Below the pieces are notes generated by a model, which had not been told where the DNA came from, ran no database searches, and saw only the letters and a list, made by a program, of their open reading frames with translations. From Rhodothermales bacterium (GTDB taxonomy: Bacteria; Bacteroidota; Rhodothermia; Rhodothermales; UBA10348), in the NCBI GenBank assembly GCA_017643395.1, contig JAEPNP010000005.1:124001-188000 (forward strand): DNA of 64,000 nt. Reading direction: 5' to 3'. The translations under genes were made by a program, and so were the position numbers. Shown here piece by piece: positions 8,759 through 16,043 of the stretch; the first letter of the stretch is position 1, and the number at the start of each line of letters is the position of its first letter.

Positions 8759-10083
8759 CCTCTGAGTGGTGCCCCCGCCCAACCGGGCCAGACGCGGACG
8801 ACGCCCAATAGCGCACGAATGACCACCCAGGCGGCGGTCAACCACCACACGCCGGCGAGCGTGAGCATGCCGGCTGCTTCGAACCCGATCAGAATGCCAC
8901 CGGCCAGCACGGTCGCGACCGAAGTGGCGTTGCGCAAGTAGGCGAAGTCGCCCGTCCCCCAGTGGATTCCGTCGGTGGCGAACGTCAGGCCGGAGACGGG
9001 CAGCATGGCCATCGCAACCCACCAGGCAGCGCTGAAGGCACGAACCGCGTCATCCGGCACGAGCCCTTCGCGCACAAGTCCGGTGCTCGCCAGCAAGACG
9101 GCGGTGAGTACCGCGCCGGTGGCAATGCTCCACCAGCAGGCCAGCGCGGCGATGCGACGGGCTCGGACCGCATCGCCCGAACCAATTGCGTTGCCGACCA
9201 TCGTCTGCGCACTAACGGCCCAGGCATCGAGAAAGAGCGCCGTGAAGAGCCACACCTGGCGAATGGCCTGATGGGCCGCTCCGGCCTCCGCGCCCAGCCG
9301 CGTCGCAGCGCGGGTGCCCAGGATCAGGAAAAGCGTCAACATCCCGGTTCGGACAAAGATGTCGCCGCCGATCTTGAACAGTTTGCCCACGTCGGATCGC
9401 GAAACGCCTGCGGAAAAGCCGATCCGCCTGCGCACAATGACGAATCCGGCGATCGCGCCCACCCACTGACTCAGGCTGCTGGCCGCGGCGGCGCCTTCAA
9501 TGCCGAACGCCGGGATGGGCCCGGCGCCGAAAATCAGCAGGGCGTCGAGCACGATGTTGAGCAGGTTGATCCCGACAGCGATGTACAGCGGCGTCTTCAT
9601 ATCCTGCCGCCCCCGCATCGTCCCGAAGATGCCCAGAAGCGCGAGCATCGCCGGCGCGCCCAGCAGGCGAATCTGGATGTAAGCGGTGGCCGCCGTTTCG
9701 ACCGCGCCGTCTGCTCCCATGACGCGGGAAACCGCGCCGGAGAGCGGCACGCCGACGGCCGCGACCAGTACACCCAACCCCGCGCCGACGAGAATCGCCA
9801 GCGAACTCATGCCGAGCACGTACTCGGTGCGGCCTGCCCCCTCTCCCTTTGCGACTTCGGTCTGCGTGCCGATGCCGAGGAAATTGAAGATCCAGAAGAC
9901 GCTGGACAGGGCGATGGCCCCGGCGCCGAGTCCCGCCAAGGCTTCAGACCCCAGCCGAGCTACAAAAGCCGTGTCGACGAGACCGGTCACCGGTTCCGCA
10001 ATCAGCGAAAACAGAACCGGAACCGCGAGCTTTACGAGGGTGCGATTGTCGGAGTCAGACGACACGCGGCGATGATACGCCAA
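8755..10083 (-). CDS. MATE-family multidrug/sodium antiporter (DinF-like)
   Basis: A 442-residue polytopic inner-membrane protein. The N-terminal sequence LAVPVLFSLIAEPVTGLVDT followed by AFVARLGSEALAGLG is the classic first helix and loop of MATE transporters, and the two halves show the expected pseudo-repeat of about six helices each. Length matches the family (about 440-460). It is predicted to export cationic compounds by sodium or proton antiport. Downstream of the FtsX-permease gene on the same strand with an 18-base gap, so it may share its transcript. Confidence 0.9.
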   Translation of the reverse strand: MAYHRRVSSDSDNRTLVKLAVPVLFSLIAEPVTGLVDTAFVARLGSEALAGLGAGAIALSSVFWIFNFLGIGTQTEVAKGEGAGRTEYVLGMSSLAILVGAGLGVLVAAVGVPLSGAVSRVMGADGAVETAATAYIQIRLLGAPAMLALLGIFGTMRGRQDMKTPLYIAVGINLLNIVLDALLIFGAGPIPAFGIEGAAAASSLSQWVGAIAGFVIVRRRIGFSAGVSRSDVGKLFKIGGDIFVRTGMLTLFLILGTRAATRLGAEAGAAHQAIRQVWLFTALFLDAWAVSAQTMVGNAIGSGDAVRARRIAALACWWSIATGAVLTAVLLASTGLVREGLVPDDAVRAFSAAWWVAMAMLPVSGLTFATDGIHWGTGDFAYLRNATSVATVLAGGILIGFEAAGMLTLAGVWWLTAAWVVIRALLGVVRVWPGWAGAPLRG

Positions 10084-10101
10084 CCCTGCCGCCCGGGGCG
10101 G

Positions 10102-12585
10102 CTATTCGTAGCGCAGGCTCTCTACGGGATTGGCGCGGGCGGCCTGAAAGGCCTGCCAACTGACAGACAGCAAGGCCACCGCAAGTGCCGCCGCACCGGT
10201 GGCGGCGAATATGCCGACTCCGGGCTCGATGTGGTACGCGAAATTCTCCAGCCACCGGTTCATGACGACCCAGGCGAGCGGGGCGGCCAACACAAAGGCT
10301 ACAACCACGAGCCGCACGAATTCCTTTGCCAGAAGTCCGACAAGGCCGGGCACGCTCGCACCCAGCACCTTGCGAACCCCGATCTCCTTGGTGCGCTGCT
10401 CCGCGGCGAATGTCGCCAGACCGATCAGCCCCAAACAGGCAATCACGATGCCGAGCAGGGTAAACACGCCCACGATGCTGCTGAGCCGAGACTCCCTCAG
10501 GTACATGTTCTGGATCTCCTGGTCCAGGAATGTTGCGTCAAACGGTACCGTCGGAGCGACTGCCTTGAAGGAGCGCTCGAGGCGGGCCATGGTTTCGGCG
10601 GCATCACCTCCCTCAACCTTCACCAGCGCGTAGCCGCCCATGTGACCGCGATCTGTATCGGCTAGACTGTAGGCTGCCGGCTCGATGCGGTTGCGCAGGC
10701 TCCGGTAGTGAAAGTCCTCAATCACGCCGACCACCGTGCCGCGCAAGTCAGTGTAATAGGTGCCGTTTTCGAAGGCATACAGCCGCATGTTGGTGCCCAG
10801 GGCTTCCTCCGGTGTCTTGCCCATGGCAGCCGCGGCCGTCTCATTGATCAAGAACGCCCGTTCGTAGATGTGCAGGAAATACTGGTCTTCCGGCCACACT
10901 CCCCTGTCGCTCGGGCGATTCGGGTCGAAGTCGCGGCCGGCGACGATATTCAGGCCCATCTGCTCCACAAAGTTGTAGTCAACCTGCTGGTTGGCCATGC
11001 GCGAGTCTTCTTCCTGCGCGGCGCTCATATAGTCAATGCCTGAGCGATAGGGCAGAGAGCTGCCGGAGCCAAGGCCCGGGGGCGTCGATGCGCTGGTGAC
11101 CCCAAGCACGCCGGGGGTGGCGGTCAATTCGTTTTTGAGCAGGTCATAATTGGCGCCTTCGAGGCGAATCCGCACCACCTGATCCCTCTCGAACCCGAGG
11201 TTGGAATTCTGCAGGAACCGGAGTTGGGCAAGCGCGATGAGCGTGCAGGCAATCAGAACGACGGAAATACCGAACTGGAACACTACCAGGCCCTTTCGGA
11301 CGACGACATTTCCCGATTTGCCCGCGGCAAATGTGCCTTTCAGCACCTTGACTGGTGCAAACTTCGACAGGTAGAGAGCCGGATAGGAGCCTGAAAGCAG
11401 ACCAGTGGCCAATACTAGGGAGAGGAGAATCAGCCAATACGTGCCGTTGCCCAGGTAGACGACCTCGAGGCTGCGCGCCGCAATCTGGTTGAAGGCCGGC
11501 AGAAAGATTTCGACCAGGCCGATCGCCACCACGAGTGACAGAAGGCTCAGGACAACGGCCTCTCCCAGGAACTGGGCTACCAATTGAGAGCGACCAGCAC
11601 CGACCGCCTTGCGCACGCCGACCTCCCGAGCGCGACGGGCAGATCGCGCCGTAGCCAGGTTCATGAAGTTGATGCAGGCCAGCAGCAACACCACGAGGGC
11701 GATGGCGGAGAACACCCTCACTGCCTGGATGCTTCCGGTGGGACCGTTGGTTGATCTGGCTTCGCTGTAGAGATAGAGGTCGGTCAGCGCCTCGAGTCGA
11801 GGCACATAGGACTCGGCCTCCTCGCGATGGCGTTTGGCGAACTCCGGCAGCGCCGCGTCAAGGGCAGCAGCATCAGCATTCTCTGAGAGCTTGACGTAGG
11901 TATAGGAGAACGGCCACCAGTACGAACCAAATTGCGCCTCGACGGGGAAGTCCTGGGTTCGCTTGAAGCCACTGACAGAAGCGGCGACCTCAAACTGGAT
12001 GTGGCTGTTGTCCGGAGGATCGGCGATAACGCCCGTAACGATCAGGTCAAGCGCACTACCGTAGCGCAGCGGCTGCCCCATCGGATCCTCGTCTCCGAAG
12101 TAGCGCTTTGCGGCGGATTCCGTGAGCACCACGCTGGATGGATCGGTCAGCGCGGTCTCGGCCGATCCCTGGACGAACTCGTGCGTGAAGATGTCGAACC
12201 ACTGCGGATCCAGAAATACAAAGCCCTCTTCCCGCAGGCTGACCACTGAGCCGTTTCCCCGATCCCTCACCACGACCCCGGCACTCGGCAGCATGCGGGC
12301 AGCCGTCTCCACCTGATCGGGGAAGTCTGGAACCAGGTCTTCCAGCAGGCCCCCGCCGGTCCATGCCCAGATCTCTTCTTCGCCCGGCCGCGTGACCTCC
12401 TGTGAAACGCGATAAATGCGATCCGCGTGCTCGTGGTGCTGATCGTAGCTCATCTCGTCCTGCACAAAGAGCACGATGATCAGGCAACAGGCGAGGCCCA
12501 TCGAAAGCCCCAACACATTGATGGCGGTATAGCCCTTTCGCCGCCAGAGATTGCGGAACGTCGTCTTCAGATAGTTGAACAGCAT
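10102..12585 (-). CDS. MacB/FtsX-type ABC transporter permease
   Basis: An 827-residue inner-membrane protein. MLFNYLKTTFRNLWRRKGYT at the chosen start (12585) is the standard beginning of the large Bacteroidota FtsX-like permeases. It has one N-terminal helix, a large periplasmic MacB_PCD domain, a core of three helices in the middle, a second periplasmic domain, and a final three-helix FtsX core containing EQRTKEIGVRKVLGAS. Such proteins pair with a separate MacB/LolD-like ATPase that is not encoded next to it, so the partner must lie elsewhere. Role probably mechanotransmission for antimicrobial efflux or lipoprotein/peptide handling. Confidence 0.9.
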   Translation of the reverse strand: MLFNYLKTTFRNLWRRKGYTAINVLGLSMGLACCLIIVLFVQDEMSYDQHHEHADRIYRVSQEVTRPGEEEIWAWTGGGLLEDLVPDFPDQVETAARMLPSAGVVVRDRGNGSVVSLREEGFVFLDPQWFDIFTHEFVQGSAETALTDPSSVVLTESAAKRYFGDEDPMGQPLRYGSALDLIVTGVIADPPDNSHIQFEVAASVSGFKRTQDFPVEAQFGSYWWPFSYTYVKLSENADAAALDAALPEFAKRHREEAESYVPRLEALTDLYLYSEARSTNGPTGSIQAVRVFSAIALVVLLLACINFMNLATARSARRAREVGVRKAVGAGRSQLVAQFLGEAVVLSLLSLVVAIGLVEIFLPAFNQIAARSLEVVYLGNGTYWLILLSLVLATGLLSGSYPALYLSKFAPVKVLKGTFAAGKSGNVVVRKGLVVFQFGISVVLIACTLIALAQLRFLQNSNLGFERDQVVRIRLEGANYDLLKNELTATPGVLGVTSASTPPGLGSGSSLPYRSGIDYMSAAQEEDSRMANQQVDYNFVEQMGLNIVAGRDFDPNRPSDRGVWPEDQYFLHIYERAFLINETAAAAMGKTPEEALGTNMRLYAFENGTYYTDLRGTVVGVIEDFHYRSLRNRIEPAAYSLADTDRGHMGGYALVKVEGGDAAETMARLERSFKAVAPTVPFDATFLDQEIQNMYLRESRLSSIVGVFTLLGIVIACLGLIGLATFAAEQRTKEIGVRKVLGASVPGLVGLLAKEFVRLVVVAFVLAAPLAWVVMNRWLENFAYHIEPGVGIFAATGAAALAVALLSVSWQAFQAARANPVESLRYE

Positions 12586-12721
12586 GGGAGTGGGTGGCTT
12601 GGCTGCGCGGACTAGTTCAAACGCGATGCCAACTGCCGAATTGCCGGTCATTCCCTCCTTTTGACCGGTTTATCGGTTGCCGCTTGTCCATGACCGGGCG
12701 AAGGTGTTCGGATGCGGACAC

Positions 12722-12729
12722 TATCTTTG
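12722..12729 (+). promoter_or_regulatory. Bacteroidota-type -7 element (TAnnTTTG match)
   Basis: TATCTTTG matches the Bacteroidota -7 consensus TAnnTTTG exactly and ends four bases before the GTG proposed as the hydrolase start. No convincing -33 TTTG is seen upstream. If used, transcription would begin at or beside that GTG, giving an almost leaderless mRNA. An exact 8-mer match can be chance. Confidence 0.3.
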
Positions 12730-12733
12730 CGGT

Positions 12734-13699
12734 GTGAACAAGGGCAAACTCATACTCGGAGCGCTGGCCGCCGTTGGCGGAGCGATTGCGATGGGGCCGC
12801 GCGTGCGTGTGCGCGACGAGGTCTCTGCCCCGGTCCTGCCCGGCGATCTCGACGCCTATCTGGCGGGTGCCGAGGCGCAGTATGCGAACATCACTCCAGG
12901 CACAGAGAAGACCATTGTATGGGCGGGCGAACGCGGGGTGCGCACTGCCCTGAGCCTGGTCTACCTGCATGGATTCACAGCCACCCGACAGGAGACGGCG
13001 CCGCTTTCGGACCTGGTGGCCCGGGAATTGGGGGCAAACCTGTTTTATACCCGGTTGACCGGGCACGGGCGGTCGGGGCGTGATCTGGCGGATGCCCATG
13101 CGCATGACTGGCTGGCCGACACGGTCGAGGCCATGGCGATCGGCGAACGCATTGGCGAACGGGTCGTCGTGATCGGCACGTCCACAGGCGGCACATTGGC
13201 CACATGGGCGGCCTGTCGGGCCGAGCTCCGGGCTGCGCTGGCTGCCGTTGTGCTGCTATCACCGAATTTCGGACCGGCAAATCGATTCGCGGATCTCCTG
13301 CTCATTCCGTGGGGCCGGCACATCGCCGATACCGTGCTGGGCATCGAGCAACACTGGCAGCCCTACAACGAGCGGCACGGGAAATACTGGACTTCCAGGT
13401 ATCCGACGAGGGCGCTGCTGCCCATGATGGCGCTGGTCCGACTGGTCCGCAATCTGCCGCTTGAGGGAATCCAGGTCCCCGTGATGATGGGTTATTCCCG
13501 AGAAGACCGGGTGGTCGATGTGGAAAAGGCCCTGAGGTTCGTGCACCGGTTTGGATCTCCGCTCAAGGAAATCCTGGACCTGGGCGACATCAACGACCGG
13601 AACGACCACGTCTTGGCCGGGGACATTCTCGCTCCGCACAACACAGAGCTCCTGGCCGCACGGGTGGTGGACTTTATTCGGAGCGCGACGTTGCGGTGA
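12734..13699 (+). CDS. Membrane-anchored alpha/beta hydrolase
   Basis: A 321-residue alpha/beta-hydrolase. After an N-terminal hydrophobic anchor (about residues 5-20) come the oxyanion motif LHGF (78-81), the nucleophile elbow GTSTGG with Ser150, an acid in YSREDRVVD and the His in NDRNDHVLAG. It resembles carboxylesterase/lysophospholipase-like hydrolases, substrate unknown. The GTG at 12734 is preferred because it places the anchor at the N-terminus. An in-frame ATG at 12677 adds 19 residues that do not look like a signal. No clear ribosome-binding site is present at either. Confidence 0.8.
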   Translation: MNKGKLILGALAAVGGAIAMGPRVRVRDEVSAPVLPGDLDAYLAGAEAQYANITPGTEKTIVWAGERGVRTALSLVYLHGFTATRQETAPLSDLVARELGANLFYTRLTGHGRSGRDLADAHAHDWLADTVEAMAIGERIGERVVVIGTSTGGTLATWAACRAELRAALAAVVLLSPNFGPANRFADLLLIPWGRHIADTVLGIEQHWQPYNERHGKYWTSRYPTRALLPMMALVRLVRNLPLEGIQVPVMMGYSREDRVVDVEKALRFVHRFGSPLKEILDLGDINDRNDHVLAGDILAPHNTELLAARVVDFIRSATLR

Positions 13700-13700
13700 C

Positions 13701-13780
13701 GGCCCCTGCGTTGCGCTGGCAGCCCCCGCGTTGCGCTGGCGGCCCCCGCGGCGCGCTGGCGGCCCCCGTGGCGCAGGCCG
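13701..13780. repeat. Four imperfect 20-bp tandem repeats
   Basis: Four consecutive 20-base units of the form GGCCCCnGCGnnGCGCTGGC begin two bases after the hydrolase stop. The last copy is the most divergent. No reading frame across them resembles a protein I know. Extremely GC-rich. Confidence 0.8.
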
Positions 13781-13858
13781 GAGCCTGGGTGCCCCCCAGG
13801 GTGTCTGCCAGATCCGGGGTTTAATCTTCTATAGTGGGCCTCCAGAGAAGCCGTTTTA

Positions 13859-13869
13859 GGGGGTTCACG
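13859..13869. repeat. Left arm of 11-bp inverted repeat around the DUF4143-type ATPase
   Basis: GGGGGTTCACG here is exactly complementary to CGTGAACCCCC at 15233-15243. The two arms sit 59 bases outside the 3' end and 19 bases outside the 5' end of the ATPase gene. No target-site duplication is obvious next to the arms, so mobility is only a possibility. Confidence 0.4.
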
Positions 13870-13885
13870 GGTATTCGCGAATTGT

Positions 13886-13918
13886 CCGCGGCGAGATCGA
13901 CCGTGACCGCGGCGAGAT
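13886..13918. repeat. 12-bp direct repeat, 21-bp period
   Basis: CCGCGGCGAGAT occurs at 13886-13897 and again at 13907-13918, just before the 3' end of the ATPase gene. Function unknown. Confidence 0.55.
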
Positions 13919-13927
13919 TCGCCTCAA

Positions 13928-15214
13928 CTACGGAGCCGGCTCCCGTCTCCCCCAGCGCAGCCCCACAAATCGGGAGGACTCCCAGACCGGGATTTCAAGA
14001 CGACCGAAACAGGGTGTCAACTCTCGCGGGAAGTTGTACCAACACACGCCGGCCCCGGGGCCCTCACGGGGGTCGGTCAACAGGCGCATGGTGAACCAGT
14101 CCCTGCCCGCCAGCTTTGTCCACTTCTCCAAGCTTCGACTCCGCAGCCGGGGGGAGTCGAACGCGAAGACGCAAGCTGCTTTCCGCTTGCCGCGAATGAC
14201 GACCGGAATCTCATGGCCATATCGGTCTCGGAAATAGCCGATTCCACCTTCGAGACCTCTCGCGATCGCATACTTGCGAATTTCGCCGACCGCCCACGTG
14301 CGTAGGATGGCGTTGCGATCAGGGTGCCCGGCCAGCTCATCGACCGAAGTGATACCAAGTAGACGGCACGCCAGACCGGTGTCCCACAGGTAAAACCGGG
14401 GACGGCGGGTCGTGCGCTGGCCGTACGTCTCGGTCACGGCCGGCAAGAAATGAGCGATGTGGAAGCGGCAGGCCAACGCAATCCACCTCCTGACCGTACT
14501 CGTCGACACCCCGACCATGCGCGCAAGCCGCGCATAGTTCAGGTTTCTACCTGCTTCCTGTACACAAAGCTGCATTAGCCTGCGGAAAATGGGGATTTGA
14601 CTGGGCCGAATGTGATTGCGCTCGAGTTCTCCGAACAGCGCTCGGAGTTCGTCTTCGTACCAGACTTCGGGGGTCGTCGATGGGCTCCGCGCCCCCGGAT
14701 ACCCGCCTCGAAACAGGAGCTCATGGAAATCATCGGGTGAAGTGCCGTCTGCGCGCGCCTCTTCCAGGGACATAGGCAACACAGTAACTCGCACGGTCCA
14801 ACCATCTCGATGGTGGAAGTAGCCAGGAAACGGTTTCTCCAGCGGCATCGGGTCCTTCTCGATGACGTACATCGTCCCGTCCTCGAGTTCAGCAAGAATC
14901 GACTCGTCCTCGGTCTCTATTACTTCGCGGCGAATCACCCGGCAGACTTCTGGGTGGCGCTGCACGCCGTCGAGGATCGCGCCCTCGTAGATGCGTTCGA
15001 TGGCCTTGCGATCCACCCGCTTCACCAAGTCGACCGTTTCCGGATTGTCGAAATCGAACACCGGAGCACCCGTGATGTATTTCAACAACGTGCTCTTGCC
15101 GATACGTCTCGGGCCTTGAATGACCACGAACGGAAAGCGCGTTTGGGCACGCATAATGAGGTCTCCCACAGCCCTGGGGAAGAACCGATCGGATAAAAAA
15201 GACGATCTGTGCAC
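13928..15214 (-). CDS. AAA-type ATPase with C-terminal DUF4143-like domain
   Basis: A 428-residue protein of the AAA_14/DUF4143 group. Walker A is GPRRIGKS (34-41). The Walker B region reads AILDGVQRHPEV (79-90), where family members normally have Asp-Glu-Val-Gln, so the catalytic glutamate is replaced by glycine. A winged-helix-like segment (ARLARMVGVSTSTVRRWI) and the C-terminal region with LWDTGLACRLLGI and a nuclease-like core follow. Such genes are usually solitary and patchily distributed, often beside repeats or mobile DNA, and their role is not established. Reduced ATP hydrolysis is inferred from the Walker B change. Confidence 0.82.
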   Translation of the reverse strand: MHRSSFLSDRFFPRAVGDLIMRAQTRFPFVVIQGPRRIGKSTLLKYITGAPVFDFDNPETVDLVKRVDRKAIERIYEGAILDGVQRHPEVCRVIRREVIETEDESILAELEDGTMYVIEKDPMPLEKPFPGYFHHRDGWTVRVTVLPMSLEEARADGTSPDDFHELLFRGGYPGARSPSTTPEVWYEDELRALFGELERNHIRPSQIPIFRRLMQLCVQEAGRNLNYARLARMVGVSTSTVRRWIALACRFHIAHFLPAVTETYGQRTTRRPRFYLWDTGLACRLLGITSVDELAGHPDRNAILRTWAVGEIRKYAIARGLEGGIGYFRDRYGHEIPVVIRGKRKAACVFAFDSPRLRSRSLEKWTKLAGRDWFTMRLLTDPREGPGAGVCWYNFPRELTPCFGRLEIPVWESSRFVGLRWGRREPAP

Positions 15215-15232
15215 GGGTAAATCCTGTTTTGA

Positions 15233-15243
15233 CGTGAACCCCC
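15233..15243. repeat. Right arm of 11-bp inverted repeat around the DUF4143-type ATPase
   Basis: CGTGAACCCCC, the exact complement of 13859-13869. It also lies 19 bases upstream of the ATPase start and could instead be part of its promoter. Confidence 0.4.
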
Positions 15244-15626
15244 GAAATCAGGTGATTTGAGAGGGAGGAAAAGCGTATCGGGCCGCTAGTCTCGAACCGC
15301 CGCGAACAGGGTGGCTTGTTTCAAAGCCCGCGGGGTGCGTCCGGCACGGCCAGGGCGCTGGCGCGGCCGGGGCGCAGGCGCGGCCAGGGCCGCCGGGTCC
15401 AGACACCCCCCAGCAGCACCGAAAAACAGCCCCACCGCCAGAGCCCCAGGCCACCAGAAACCAACACCGCAGGTGCCTGGGACTCCGGCGAGCGGAACCG
15501 CCGGGGAGATCACGCCGAGCCACAACCTGACTTCGGCGCAGCCTCTACCTCCTCCTGAAACACTACCGGACCGTGGGCGCGCCCGCATGGGGTGGGGACG
15601 GCGGACAAGCCCATCGGCCCGGCACC
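15244..15626. other. GC-rich stretch without a supported gene
   Basis: Open frames exist on both strands but their translations are Ala/Pro/Gly/Arg-rich and change composition with the frame, as expected of non-coding GC-rich DNA. Two imperfect copies of a 17-base unit (GGCGCGGCCnGGGCnGC) lie around 15361-15394, echoing the repeats on the other side of the ATPase gene. Confidence 0.5.
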
Positions 15627-15875
15627 TCAGCAGACTGCGATGAAAACACCATCGCCTGTCATGAATCCCGGAGCTTCCGGGGTTTCCAGCAGCTTGCTGT
15701 GGCGGTGTTCGAAAGCCAGAAGGGCGATCTGCTCATGCAGGACCTCCCTGACTTTGGTGGCGCGCTGGCGACGGGTGCAATCCATCATGGAAGGCAACCT
15801 CTCCGCAAGCGCCTGATCCAGGCGGATCTTGATGACCGCCCGGGAAACTGGTTCGTGATCGAGATTCTGAGGCAT
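15627..15875 (-). CDS. Small protein, possible ribbon-helix-helix DNA-binding protein
   Basis: An 82-residue frame from the ATG at 15875. Its middle (VSRAVIKIRLDQALAERL and the helix that follows) has the strand-helix pattern of ribbon-helix-helix antitoxin-like proteins. No toxin gene adjoins it. A longer in-frame start at 16037 exists but would overlap the region upstream of the TonB receptor and adds residues of unlikely composition. I cannot exclude that this is a non-coding frame. Confidence 0.35.
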   Translation of the reverse strand: MPQNLDHEPVSRAVIKIRLDQALAERLPSMMDCTRRQRATKVREVLHEQIALLAFEHRHSKLLETPEAPGFMTGDGVFIAVC

Positions 15876-16043
15876 GACTCGAGGGGAGTGTGGTGGGTTT
15901 GATCGTGTCCTTGCCCACTGGACACACCCCATAGAGGAAACCACTTTTGCCGTTGTAACGGATCCGCCGGAAAAAATGGACGATGCGGGCCGAAGCGGAT
16001 CACCACCGTGCGCAATCGCCCCGATACACCCTATCATCTACGT

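Noticed and set aside
7775-9022. 415-codon frame on the minus strand
   Set aside because: Antisense to the DapA-family gene and overlapping the MATE gene; basic, low-complexity composition.
8962-10665. 567-codon open frame on the plus strand
   Set aside because: It runs antisense to the MATE gene and the end of the FtsX-permease gene; its translation is Gln/His/Arg-rich without any family resemblance, as expected of a shadow frame in GC-rich DNA.
13700-13780. Short GC-rich repeats considered as a CRISPR array
   Set aside because: Repeats are 20 bases with no spacers between them, so they are plain tandem repeats.
15290-15310. TTCGA-like sequence on the minus strand resembling a tRNA T-loop
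   Set aside because: The flanking bases cannot form the five-pair T stem and no other tRNA arm is found.
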